Positions 47,911 through 56,796 of a stretch of 60,342 nt of DNA are shown here, piece after piece. Position numbers and translations under genes: made by a program. The stretch covers positions 1 through 60,342 of IMG/VR virus record IMGVR_UViG_3300008262_000063. One strand, 5' to 3'. The DNA is from a virus. Each line of letters opens with the position of its first letter. The first letter of the stretch is position 1. Under the pieces are notes generated by a model that saw only the letters and a program-made list of their open reading frames with translations, ran no database searches and had not been told where the DNA came from.

Positions 47911-48507
47911 CCATATTTTTTCTTGTTTCATATATCCTAACACACAACAATAAGCGTCACTCATATCAAAATTCTCTTTCTTGAGTGTATTGTTCTTGGT
48001 ATATACCCAATTAATTTGGGGTTCTTTCTTTGCAACCTGTTCCCATATAATTTGTTTCTTATCACAATCTTTTGGGAATCCACCAAATAATACATGTTTA
48101 CCTTTATCATTTTCTCTAACCAACCAAGGAAATGCGTTCTTTCTTGAATTGTAAGTTGAAATGTATTCAGGAACAACACCTAATGTATCATAAATTTCTT
48201 TTGATATAAGAGTATTAAATCTAAGAAGAGTTTGAACGGTATAAACATTATTACTGTTCAATAGAGGTTCTTCAATTACTACTGTAGTTATATTCAAATT
48301 TGAATAATCCTTTAACTTATGTTTAAAGATTTCACTTTTCAATATTAACTCCTTTATTTTATTTTCTTCCTTTGGTTTCGGTCTTGGAGAAATATGAGTT
48401 AGTTCTAATAATTCTTTGGTTTCCAAATCAAAAAGTGCCCAGCCTATTGTACTTGTTGATACATCTAGACCGAGCACCTTTGGGGTTTCTTTAATATCTT
48501 TATTCAT
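47908..48507 (-). CDS. RuvC-like Holliday junction resolvase
   Basis: 199 residues with an RNase H-type RuvC core: VLGLDVSTSTIGWALFD (catalytic D15), TVVIEEPLL (E79/E80) and FDMSDAYCCVLGY (D181 and D184). These four acidic positions match RuvC-like resolvases. T4 uses endonuclease VII (gp49) for branched DNA before packaging; this phage apparently uses a RuvC type. A mid-region (KNAFPWLVREN, KKQIIWEQVAKK) replaces the usual DNA-binding helices. It is the last gene of the minus-strand island, four bases after the large Thr-linker protein. Another RuvC-fold nuclease role is possible, but length and motif order favour a resolvase. Confidence 0.8.
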   Translation of the reverse strand: MNKDIKETPKVLGLDVSTSTIGWALFDLETKELLELTHISPRPKPKEENKIKELILKSEIFKHKLKDYSNLNITTVVIEEPLLNSNNVYTVQTLLRFNTLISKEIYDTLGVVPEYISTYNSRKNAFPWLVRENDKGKHVLFGGFPKDCDKKQIIWEQVAKKEPQINWVYTKNNTLKKENFDMSDAYCCVLGYMKQEKIW

Positions 48508-48511
48508 AAAA

Positions 48512-51500
48512 TTATATATCCAATTTAATCAAAATCTGCTGAATACCCTGTCTTAAAACAGGAGATTGCATTTTCGATATAATCATAAGATTTTTGTCAG
48601 AATCGTAAAGACCAACCTCAGTTATGTAACGATTGTTACTTGATAACCAAGTTGGGTTTGATGGAGTTTGGAATTCCGCTTGACTTAAATTAATCTTATA
48701 TACCATTTCATAAATTGTTGCTTGAATATCAGTTTCAACATTACCATAAAAATAATATTCATCACCAAAGTTAAGTTGATGTCCTGTAAATCCTACAGTT
48801 GTTAAATCAATATAGTCACTTAAATCATAAATGTCAGCATCATCATATAAATCCTGAGTGATTACAAATGTATTTGCGGTTAATGATTGTTGAGTGATAA
48901 ATCCGTTAATCGTTGAACCACTCAATTGATCTGTGAAATCAATTATCTTCCATTCATCTGATTGAGGTCTTCCCGTACCATCAACCTTTTGACAAATTAT
49001 TTCAAATTTATTTGCAAAAAATCCTGGTATTAAATCACAAACTGTTGGACATAATGTTGTCGTAGTTGTAACAGGAAATAAAGTTGTAGTGGTTGTCGTT
49101 ATATTACAAGGATTAATTGTTGTAGTTGTTGTACATACTGATTCACACAAATCAATAGTAAAATCATCTCCTGATATTAAATTAATTACATCTGTTGTCA
49201 CAATACCACTTATTGTAAGTACACAACCAGTGTAAGGTGATAAAGATAAATCGGTAGTTACTTCATTAATCACACCATAACAATCTACATATGTTAGTTC
49301 TGTACTTCCAGCACAAGGACCACAATTTTCAGTTAATGAAACACACTGACAACCAAGGGTAAATACATCCAAGAATGTTGTTGACGAAACTGATGTATAT
49401 GATGGATTGGTTACAGTCCAGTTACCTAATGGAGAGTCCTCGATGGTAAGTCCTGGTAATATCGCGATTTCGGTTGAACCTGAAGAAAATATCCAATTAG
49501 ATCCATTATAAGAAATTAAAGAATTACCTGAACCAATAAAGTCAATATAAACTAATTCTCCTGAAATCAATGATGGATAAAATAATAAATTATTACATAC
49601 TTCATCAAGACCTATCATCTCACAATATTCTAAAACGAATGGTTTGTATTGATCACAAGTTGAAAATCCTGTTATAGTATTTTCACCAATATCATATGAA
49701 AAATCACCAATAGGATTGTCTAACATACTATCAAATGTTAATAGTAGTGGATCTGTTAAATCACTTGGAAGAATAACCCAATTTGTACCATTAAAATAAA
49801 AATTATATATAGTCTCCAAAAATGTAACATAAATTGGTTGTCCATTTAAGAATTTAGTAGTGGGGTATAAATATAAACCAATATAACTTCCTGGTGTTTC
49901 AAATCCATTGTCTATCCATAAAATGATACCATCATACCAACAAGGACAAGGATTAACTGTTGTTGTGGTTGTGGTAACATTGGATAACTGATTTAAACAA
50001 GGAAACTCAGAACCAAAACGAATTGCAACATTCTGTGATGGTATTGGATTACAAGTGACATTTGGTCCTTGAATTCGTGAATAATAATTACAATGTAATG
50101 AATTGGTATAATCAAAAGTATTTGATAATCTGTAAGTTACATAAAGATACTCAGAAGAACCTGTCAATATACCTTCAATAGAATTGTTATCAACCCCACA
50201 AACATTTGGAGTAATCAATGTTACTTTTGGTGCAGGTAATGTCCAGTTTCTGTTTGATTTATATGACATTGATGCTATAATTTCCTCATCATCAAAAATG
50301 ATTATTTTCGAATCTGGGAACACTTTACCAACTCTACTAGGATAACCGTCCAAGTTTGGATTTGTATCCCACAAATGGTAATATCTGATACCAGGCGTAT
50401 TCATGTCAGAGTTTTTGGTTGACTCTAAATGATGTACAGTAAATAAATTCAAATCTTCAAAACCTGGAGGATCAACATAGAAAGATTGTCCATTACAACA
50501 ATTAGGGTTTTTATGCCACATTATCCATGGTAAATCTATTCTGAAATTTCTTGCTTGTCCTGTTGTATCCTCAACACCATCATCAAATGGTTCTAAAGCA
50601 AATTTCTCTCCATAAAACAAATCAACTGTCTGATTGGTATAATGTACAATAGAGATAGCTTTTTGTTGTTCAGGTGTAACTGTTACTTTTTCATCAAATG
50701 AATTATAGTAATAAACAGAACTTGTATCTGTTTGTCCACTACTTGAAGCATAACCGAAATATTCTTTTGAGCCCAAATAGTTTATAGAACCGAATTTAGT
50801 ATAATCTTTATAAGCATTTGGATCGATACCTGCTGGTGTCTCAGACCAAGGAATATTCATATTCCATATCTTCACATCAAATTCATCTGTATAACAAACT
50901 GATTCGTAATTGATAACATTATTAGACCAATGATTACTTGGAGTTATACTATCATAAATTTCGGTAATTACTGGTGGGTAAACTAACACTCTGGCATAAC
51001 ATTCTGAACTGAATGTTGAAAAGTCAGGAGTGGTTCTATCCAAAGTGATTAAGTCATTACAAACATCAATTACTCTATATGTTAAAATTGTATAACAAGA
51101 TGAAACATTAACCAAACAATCAACTGGTGGTGGAGGACAACAAGGATTTATAAATGAACAAGTTGTCGTTGTTGTAGTGGTAGTTGGTATCGGAGTAACA
51201 CAAGGATTTGTTGTTGTTGTGGTTGTTGTTGGGCAAGGATTTGGACTACATTCCCCCAAATTAACAAGATTGTATAAACCAGCACCCTCAACTGTTGGAA
51301 CTGTTGAACTCAATGTACAGAAAGTAAAAGCAGTTGAAGATAATAGGATTGATGAAAAAGATCCACTACAACCTGTATAATTTAATAGTATTGAAGTTTT
51401 ACCAACGGATATTTGATATTCAGTACAAGAAACACACGGAGATGTTGTAGTTGTGGTTGTAGTACCCGTAATACAAATACAATCTGAAATTCCATTCCCA

Positions 51501-52036
51501 TCAAAATATATTGTAACAATATCACCTTTTTGTATGGATCTAACTGAATTATCGTTACAAGAATTGTTAATAAGATTAATTGTATTTGTCCCAATTAATG
51601 TACTCATATCAACAATATAATTAGAATTAATTACGTGAGTGTTATTTGTTTTAGCACTCCAATTAATAACATCACCTACAGTTGTTCCCGTGAAAAAACC
51701 TCTAGGAGATGCTCTATTATAGACTGGTTCAACAATAGAAGCCATAAATGGAATTCCATATGTGTTGCCGGCTGTACCATCAACATAATATGGATATTTT
51801 ACGTTTTCTTTATTTGATTGTGGAACTCCAGCCGAGTTCTGAGCATTGAAACTTGGTTCTAATACGAAACTGTTAAATTGATTATAACTTGATTGAGGTA
51901 ATGCGTTATATGAAACCTCACTATCACCAATTTGGAAATATGATATGTTAAAATTACCTTGAGAAATCTTTAACCTACCTGTATCGGTAATTCTCGTATT
52001 TATTAAACCTGATGTATTTTTTAAAATGTATCCCAT
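48512..52036 (-). CDS. Large fibre-like structural protein with multiple Thr-rich linkers
   Basis: 1174 residues. The N-terminus (MGYILKNTSGLINTRITDTG) resembles virion-anchoring starts of large-phage fibre proteins. The body alternates beta domains with at least six tracts of five to eight threonines, usually bracketed by Cys and Pro (ITG-T6-SPC, CP-T7-NPC, IP-T8-CS, NV-T6-VNPCPC, VC-T5-INPC, IT-T6-LFPV-T5-LCP). Cysteines are abundant. Such tracts resemble mucin-type linkers and are good O-glycosylation acceptors. The Thr codons vary (ACA, ACT, ACC, ACG), so the amino acid and not the DNA repeat is conserved. The C-terminus (residues about 1030-1174) is a separate beta domain. It is probably a tail-fibre or decoration protein. 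Confidence 0.6.
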   Translation of the reverse strand: MGYILKNTSGLINTRITDTGRLKISQGNFNISYFQIGDSEVSYNALPQSSYNQFNSFVLEPSFNAQNSAGVPQSNKENVKYPYYVDGTAGNTYGIPFMASIVEPVYNRASPRGFFTGTTVGDVINWSAKTNNTHVINSNYIVDMSTLIGTNTINLINNSCNDNSVRSIQKGDIVTIYFDGNGISDCICITGTTTTTTTSPCVSCTEYQISVGKTSILLNYTGCSGSFSSILLSSTAFTFCTLSSTVPTVEGAGLYNLVNLGECSPNPCPTTTTTTTNPCVTPIPTTTTTTTTCSFINPCCPPPPVDCLVNVSSCYTILTYRVIDVCNDLITLDRTTPDFSTFSSECYARVLVYPPVITEIYDSITPSNHWSNNVINYESVCYTDEFDVKIWNMNIPWSETPAGIDPNAYKDYTKFGSINYLGSKEYFGYASSSGQTDTSSVYYYNSFDEKVTVTPEQQKAISIVHYTNQTVDLFYGEKFALEPFDDGVEDTTGQARNFRIDLPWIMWHKNPNCCNGQSFYVDPPGFEDLNLFTVHHLESTKNSDMNTPGIRYYHLWDTNPNLDGYPSRVGKVFPDSKIIIFDDEEIIASMSYKSNRNWTLPAPKVTLITPNVCGVDNNSIEGILTGSSEYLYVTYRLSNTFDYTNSLHCNYYSRIQGPNVTCNPIPSQNVAIRFGSEFPCLNQLSNVTTTTTTVNPCPCWYDGIILWIDNGFETPGSYIGLYLYPTTKFLNGQPIYVTFLETIYNFYFNGTNWVILPSDLTDPLLLTFDSMLDNPIGDFSYDIGENTITGFSTCDQYKPFVLEYCEMIGLDEVCNNLLFYPSLISGELVYIDFIGSGNSLISYNGSNWIFSSGSTEIAILPGLTIEDSPLGNWTVTNPSYTSVSSTTFLDVFTLGCQCVSLTENCGPCAGSTELTYVDCYGVINEVTTDLSLSPYTGCVLTISGIVTTDVINLISGDDFTIDLCESVCTTTTTINPCNITTTTTTLFPVTTTTTLCPTVCDLIPGFFANKFEIICQKVDGTGRPQSDEWKIIDFTDQLSGSTINGFITQQSLTANTFVITQDLYDDADIYDLSDYIDLTTVGFTGHQLNFGDEYYFYGNVETDIQATIYEMVYKINLSQAEFQTPSNPTWLSSNNRYITEVGLYDSDKNLMIISKMQSPVLRQGIQQILIKLDI

Positions 52037-52040
52037 AAAA

Positions 52041-52048
52041 TATAAATA
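52041..52048 (-). promoter_or_regulatory. TATTTATA box upstream of 1174-residue structural gene
   Basis: Read on the minus strand, TATTTATA lies four bases before the ATG, the closest in the set. If it is a promoter, the transcript would be nearly leaderless. Confidence 0.35.
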
Positions 52049-52060
52049 TAATGTTTTATA

Positions 52061-52786
52061 TTATGTAGTTGAGACATTGCAACAACTACACCCAAAAATG
52101 TTAAGATTGCTTAAAGAATAAAATTCTTCATTGGTTGTAAAATAACAGTTTATATCAGTATTCTTAACCGAAGAAGTTGTTGTTGTAAGTAAAAAATCTG
52201 TAGAACCACTCAATGTTAAACCATTCCAAGTATCCGTAGATGTATTCACAAACAAGGTTTCTGATTGACATCCAGGGATTAAATTAAACGTTGAACCTGT
52301 GGTTAACCCTGTCGATGAGGGTACAACCGTAATTGAATCAATCACAAGTTGAGAATTGGTTGTTGTGGTTGACGCTGAATACACTGGTGAAACTTTATTA
52401 ACATTCGTATGATTTAAATCGAATGTAATGTAAGTACCATTTGGTAAGGATGGGGTTACAACAATATTTGTTTCGTATTTTTTAGTTAGAGTTACACTGT
52501 TATTTTGTAATACTGAAGTTTTCGTATTTAAATAAACACTGTAAGTTATTGGATCGTTTGGTTTATTTAGAATTACTGTATTTGTACTAGTTGCCGATAG
52601 AGAATCTTTAACAATTACAGTATAAATCCCTGTACACAAATTTATGAATAAAGGTGTGTTTCTAAAAGAAACTCCAGCATCGATAGAATATGAATATGGT
52701 GGAGTTCCGTTCTGAGCTGTGACAGATAAAGAACCATCACATCCACATATTCCTTGATTTAAATTAACTGATGAAAATAGTGCCAT
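52061..52786 (-). CDS. Small SprB-repeat fibre protein
   Basis: 241 residues. The N-terminal part is one SprB-like repeat: CGCDGSLSVTAQNGTPPYSYSI, then LCTGIYTVIVKDS. A beta region with short Thr runs (AS-T4-NSQ, LL-T4-SS) follows, and the end is Cys-rich (FGCSCCNVSTT). There is no signal peptide. It sits between two other fibre-like proteins, eight bases after the preceding gene. It is probably a minor fibre or tip component, sharing its repeat with the plus-strand adhesin. Confidence 0.6.
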   Translation of the reverse strand: MALFSSVNLNQGICGCDGSLSVTAQNGTPPYSYSIDAGVSFRNTPLFINLCTGIYTVIVKDSLSATSTNTVILNKPNDPITYSVYLNTKTSVLQNNSVTLTKKYETNIVVTPSLPNGTYITFDLNHTNVNKVSPVYSASTTTTNSQLVIDSITVVPSSTGLTTGSTFNLIPGCQSETLFVNTSTDTWNGLTLSGSTDFLLTTTTSSVKNTDINCYFTTNEEFYSLSNLNIFGCSCCNVSTT

Positions 52787-52794
52787 TTTTTATT

Positions 52795-53499
52795 TTAAAA
52801 ACATGAGCCTTCAGAGACTGTAATAGTTGATTTTGCTTTAACTCTGTAAAGAATTGTCCAGCCTGTGAAGTTTTGATTGATACCTGGAATAGGTGGATAT
52901 GATGGATTTGAATTAAATGTTGTTATACTATTTGTAGTAAAAATACTTGTTGACGATCCTGAAACTGACCACCCCCCATTATTTGGTATTAATGGATCAT
53001 AATAAACAATTTCTTGTCCCGTTGGGTCGGAAATCCACTTTGGATAACCATTTAACGTCCCATCAGGTACAAAATTAAATGAATATTGTTCTGTTATTGT
53101 TCCATCAATTGACGTTACTGTAATTGTCATACAGAACGAATATACTTCATATGGTGGTAAAGTTGTTGTTGAAGTGGTAGTTGTTGTAGTTGCGGGAGGT
53201 CCTCCGACAGTACAACTGGTAGTCACCATAAAATCACCATAATAATCAGTAATTGATGCTGTGTATGTACCAACAGATAAATTACCTATAGTTTGTCCAC
53301 CCTGAATTGTTTGTCCATTTGGATATGTCCATTTTATAGTATACGGAATTGTACCACCAGTAATACCAAGAGTAATAAAGCCATTGGATAAACTCTCTTT
53401 TCCTGTAACATTTGTTACATTACATTTTACTATCATTGGTGCCACAGTAAAAATACTACAACTATTAACAGGTAAGTATCCAGGATTTTGGTATGCCAT
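52795..53499 (-). CDS. SprB-repeat fibre protein with Thr-rich linker
   Basis: 234 residues. One SprB-like repeat occupies residues about 25-100 (SNGFITLGITGGTIPYTIKW, LSVGTYTASITDYYG), followed by a Thr/Ser linker (GPPA-T6-S-T3-LPP) and a C-terminal beta domain (EVYSFCMTITVTSIDG and onward, ending SEGSCF). The layout of head repeat, Thr linker and second domain repeats the design of the neighbouring proteins. The gene follows the glycosyltransferase gene and has its own TATTTATA box. Confidence 0.6.
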   Translation of the reverse strand: MAYQNPGYLPVNSCSIFTVAPMIVKCNVTNVTGKESLSNGFITLGITGGTIPYTIKWTYPNGQTIQGGQTIGNLSVGTYTASITDYYGDFMVTTSCTVGGPPATTTTTTSTTTLPPYEVYSFCMTITVTSIDGTITEQYSFNFVPDGTLNGYPKWISDPTGQEIVYYDPLIPNNGGWSVSGSSTSIFTTNSITTFNSNPSYPPIPGINQNFTGWTILYRVKAKSTITVSEGSCF

Positions 53500-53512
53500 A
53501 AAATTTATTTTC

Positions 53513-53520
53513 TATAAATA
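53513..53520 (-). promoter_or_regulatory. TATTTATA box upstream of SprB/Thr-linker gene
   Basis: On the minus strand TATTTATA lies 13 bases before the ATG, in the 24-base spacer after the glycosyltransferase gene. Confidence 0.4.
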
Positions 53521-53523
53521 GAT

Positions 53524-54504
53524 TTATTGTTCATTTTTTATGACATTTTTCATTTGTTCAATATATTTTATGGTTGAACTGTTTTTTTCGATATAATCGA
53601 AAAAGTTTGGATTCTCTTTTAGTTTTAATAATGGATTAACATTAATAAATTCGCCTTTATAAAATTTAGAGGGCTTCAAATCTTCGGTAACACCCGCCAT
53701 GTGTAAAATTGGATGTTTTTCATATGTTGCAATTGTATCTGTCGCCCAAGAAAAACTTAAATCATTAACAATCCTTGTTTCATGTCCTGTCCGCCACAAA
53801 TTCCAAAGAACCGCCCACATATCGGCCGTCCATATTTGAAGATCTCCTGATGGAATTCTATGTCTCATATTAAACTCATAAAGTTTACGATATAGAACCT
53901 CACAATCAGTGAAAACCTTTTCCCAAAAAGTATAATCTGTATTTTTTATAAGGTATTGAGCCCCACCAGAATTCTTATTATTTTCTTTTACCACTTCAAC
54001 GGGGATATCAATAATATCGGACATTAATTGAATCAATTGTCCTTTAGATAAGTTTGGATGGTGGGTTTCGTATCTTTGACAACATCCCATGATATAATCA
54101 TAACTGATATAACTAAGAGTGTCTGATAAATATACAACATCATCTTGTAATAATTTATCAAAATCGGGTAGTTGTCTGAAAATTATATCAGAGTCATGAT
54201 AGAAATAATATTTACCTAATTCAGGATATTCTTTTAACCATCTTGAAAGAGCTAATGGTCTTAAACTTGGGATATATTTTTTATCTTTTCTATCATCAAG
54301 ATAATGATGTATATTAATTCCCAAGTCTTTCATTTTCAAAGATTCCTCAGTTGGGGAGGTATTACCATTAACCATCACAAACAAAACGTGAATATTTTCA
54401 GGTTTGATACCTTTTTCTATGAAATTATTAGTATATACTTTGGTTTGCCAATGAAAATAAGGAATGTCTGGATGAGCAGATACAAAAACTAAATTATTCT
54501 CCAT
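53524..54504 (-). CDS. Glycosyltransferase resembling hydroxyproline/serine O-glycosyltransferases
   Basis: 326 residues, soluble, no signal peptide. Landmarks in order: VSAHPDIPYFHWQTKVYTNN (residues 8-27), YIPSLRPLALSRWLKEYPEL, the DxD site FYHDSDIIFRQLPDF (DSD 104-106), NSGGAQYLIKNTDYTFWEKV (178-197), WTADMWAVLWNLW (225-237) and HPILHMAGV (264-272). This order (PYxxWQ near the start, RPxAxxxWL, acidic metal site followed by a PLP/QLP turn, a GaQ/iIS block, an EMxxY/ADMWA block and a final His) resembles plant and algal hydroxyproline O-arabinosyl- and peptidyl-serine galactosyltransferases. The resemblance is recalled, not aligned. It lies within an operon of Thr- and Thr-Pro-rich fibre proteins, which are possible acceptors. 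It could otherwise modify host glycans. Confidence 0.65.
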   Translation of the reverse strand: MENNLVFVSAHPDIPYFHWQTKVYTNNFIEKGIKPENIHVLFVMVNGNTSPTEESLKMKDLGINIHHYLDDRKDKKYIPSLRPLALSRWLKEYPELGKYYFYHDSDIIFRQLPDFDKLLQDDVVYLSDTLSYISYDYIMGCCQRYETHHPNLSKGQLIQLMSDIIDIPVEVVKENNKNSGGAQYLIKNTDYTFWEKVFTDCEVLYRKLYEFNMRHRIPSGDLQIWTADMWAVLWNLWRTGHETRIVNDLSFSWATDTIATYEKHPILHMAGVTEDLKPSKFYKGEFINVNPLLKLKENPNFFDYIEKNSSTIKYIEQMKNVIKNEQ

Positions 54505-54514
54505 AAATTTTTAT

Positions 54515-54522
54515 CAAAAATA
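54515..54522 (-). promoter_or_regulatory. TAnnTTTG -7 box upstream of glycosyltransferase
   Basis: On the minus strand TATTTTTG matches TAnnTTTG exactly, ten bases before the ATG. No clear -33 element is visible. The neighbouring fibre genes carry TATTTATA instead. Confidence 0.3.
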
Positions 54523-54539
54523 TAGAGGATAATTTGACT

Positions 54540-55754
54540 TTATAAATAATATAGAATATCCGCAGTACCAACAAAAGTTGCATTCGCTCCCAATGGGGTT
54601 ATACAAATCCACATTTCATCTCTAGTGCCATCAACATTTTGACCCGGTCTAATTTGATTATCATCAATTTTTGTTGTTGTTAAAGCAGATGTCCCCGCTT
54701 CACCAATTAATGATGTCATTATATGACCTGGTGAAGTTATTGTGGGTGTACCATCACCTAATGAGTACTGAAAAGGTGAGTTTGGTATATCAACCCAAGT
54801 TGGTGTTGACGATAAAGTCGGATTAAATTCCATTGACATTAAGTAATTGTCATTTGATGTGTTTAATATACTTATTGAGTCAAATTGTGATGTAACACCA
54901 ATATACCCCTCCTTTAACCTATAACCAATGTATGGATATTTCGTACCTGATAACAACATAGTGGTTGTCGCAGTATAAGGAACTGACACTGTTGAATACA
55001 GTCCGTTTAAAGCACCTTCTGTTGATGTTTGAGAACAAATCATATCAAAATAACCTGAACCAACCCCAACTTGTCTTATCTCGTATCTTATCGGTTGATT
55101 TGGCGATGACATATATACTGTTGGGATATTATTTGCTGCCGTATAATCAATAAAATATATTGTTTGACCAGATAATACCATACCAAATCTCATTCGACCA
55201 ACACCCAACCATTGATAATCAACTGTCATTAAATTAGATTGAGACCAATCAAAATTATTTGGGTTAAATTCAGTAGTACCCCAAGTTGTTGAATCCGCAC
55301 TAAAACTACAAGAACCACTCAAGTAAATATTAAATGTATGCGCACTTGTAACACCATTACTCTCCAAAAAGAAACCATCGAAAACTGAATTATAGGGAGA
55401 ACCAGTTGTTGATTGAAAACATCCAACTCTTTTAATTACATTAGGTTCTATTTGAAAATTACTAAAACTACCTTCAAATAATTGACTTTTACCTGGTTGA
55501 TAAATTGGATGTGTTTTAGTCTTACGAATAACCAAGTCATTGTTAGCTGAGGTTGACATTCTCACTCTTGCATATTGTTGGTCAAATATTGATGTAGCTG
55601 TACCAGCCGTAACCTCACTAACTTGAAGTGGGTTTTTATCAAATGTATGTTTGATATCCAAAAGATTTTGTACTGCGGCAGTCCTTAAACGACCAAAAGC
55701 GTCCAAGTTAGGACCATCTGAATATTTTACTGAGTTATTAAAAATGTATGCCAT
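54540..55754 (-). CDS. Virion structural protein with FGRLR motif
   Basis: 404 residues. The N-terminal SVKYSDGPNLDAFGRLRTAA followed by NLLDIKHTFDKNPL carries the DAFGRLR-type motif found at the start of many large-phage virion proteins. The rest is beta-rich with Gly/Ser/Thr (RVGCFQSTTGSPYNSVFDGF, GVGRMRFGMVLSGQTIYFID), ending FVGTADILYYL. It contains no poly-Thr linker. It lies two bases after the YadA-like fibre gene and is probably a fibre shaft or decoration protein. Confidence 0.6.
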   Translation of the reverse strand: MAYIFNNSVKYSDGPNLDAFGRLRTAAVQNLLDIKHTFDKNPLQVSEVTAGTATSIFDQQYARVRMSTSANNDLVIRKTKTHPIYQPGKSQLFEGSFSNFQIEPNVIKRVGCFQSTTGSPYNSVFDGFFLESNGVTSAHTFNIYLSGSCSFSADSTTWGTTEFNPNNFDWSQSNLMTVDYQWLGVGRMRFGMVLSGQTIYFIDYTAANNIPTVYMSSPNQPIRYEIRQVGVGSGYFDMICSQTSTEGALNGLYSTVSVPYTATTTMLLSGTKYPYIGYRLKEGYIGVTSQFDSISILNTSNDNYLMSMEFNPTLSSTPTWVDIPNSPFQYSLGDGTPTITSPGHIMTSLIGEAGTSALTTTKIDDNQIRPGQNVDGTRDEMWICITPLGANATFVGTADILYYL

Positions 55755-55755
55755 A

Positions 55756-56775
55756 TTATATTAGCCACCAATTATTATTTCTTGCCACCAATGTAAGTGA
55801 CATATAGTTTATGTTCATATCAACGTAAGAATTTCCATCTATTGTTCCGACTGAGGGTGTTATTCGAATCCTATATGAACCAGCATTTCCCCCCTCATCT
55901 TTTATGATTAATTTTAATCCAGTTAAATTTGTTGGGTCAGGTATAGTAACATCAACATTACCTAAATAATTTATTCCATTATAAGTTATACCTGAACTAA
56001 GAGTTATTGCCGATGTTGTTATACCAGTTGTACTAATGAATTGGGTTGAACCTGTTGAATATACTGTACCTGTAACATTTAAATCACCATATATATTGAA
56101 TTCATTACCTGCGGCAAAAACCAAATTACTTCTATTAACACTAGTTGTACCATTACCAATTATGAATGCTGATTGAGTTGATGCTGTTAAATTATACTGT
56201 CCTTGAGCATGTTGAAAACTACCTACAGTAATAGTGCCTAATCCCTCAGAATGAGATCCTGTCCCAATTGAAATTGTATCACTACCCTCAGAGTGTGAAC
56301 TTCCACCTATTGATTGAGTAGTGTCACCTTCAGCGTGAGAATAAGGACCATATGATATTGAATTGATACCCTCACTATGTGAATATCCCCCATTTGATTC
56401 AGTTGTTCTACCTTCAGAATGAGACCAATTACCTGAAGCAATATTTAATCCACCATTCGAAAAAGAGTAATCACCTGATGAAGTATTGGATTGTCCAAAT
56501 GAAAAACTCAATAATCCTGTCGATGTTGAGCCCGTAGATTGAAATGAGTTTTGTATTGTAATTGGAGAACAACCATATATATTTGTGACATAAAAATCAG
56601 TAATACAGTTACCACTACCACCACTGAATGGTGTGAATAAATTAATAAATTGACCTAAAGTTGCTTTATATGAAGAACCTGCAGGATTTTGTGATGTATC
56701 ACCCGTAATTACAATATGAATTAAATCATTCGGAGTAACACCTGTCGCTAAGGTTCTATCAGTAAGAAATGCCAT
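55756..56775 (-). CDS. Tail fibre protein with YadA-head-like repeats
   Basis: 339 residues. The N-terminal LTDRTLATGVTPNDLIHIVI with YKATLGQFINLF is a common trimeric-fibre attachment segment. Residues about 90-200 contain repeated SHSEG/SHAEG motifs every 14 residues (NWSHSEG, GYSHSEG, PYSHAEG, SSHSEG, GSHSEG, FQHAQG), as in the left-handed beta-roll of YadA-type trimeric adhesins. The C-terminal part (NLTGLKLIIKDEGGNAGSYR and onward) looks like a small fibre tip. Trimeric receptor-binding fibre is the likely role. Confidence 0.75.
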   Translation of the reverse strand: MAFLTDRTLATGVTPNDLIHIVITGDTSQNPAGSSYKATLGQFINLFTPFSGGSGNCITDFYVTNIYGCSPITIQNSFQSTGSTSTGLLSFSFGQSNTSSGDYSFSNGGLNIASGNWSHSEGRTTESNGGYSHSEGINSISYGPYSHAEGDTTQSIGGSSHSEGSDTISIGTGSHSEGLGTITVGSFQHAQGQYNLTASTQSAFIIGNGTTSVNRSNLVFAAGNEFNIYGDLNVTGTVYSTGSTQFISTTGITTSAITLSSGITYNGINYLGNVDVTIPDPTNLTGLKLIIKDEGGNAGSYRIRITPSVGTIDGNSYVDMNINYMSLTLVARNNNWWLI

Positions 56776-56787
56776 TTATTTTTTATT

Positions 56788-56795
56788 TATAAATA
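56788..56795 (-). promoter_or_regulatory. TATTTATA box upstream of YadA-like fibre gene
   Basis: On the minus strand TATTTATA lies 12 bases before the ATG of the fibre gene, in the 21-base spacer after the small 99-residue gene. Confidence 0.4.
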
Positions 56796-56796
56796 G

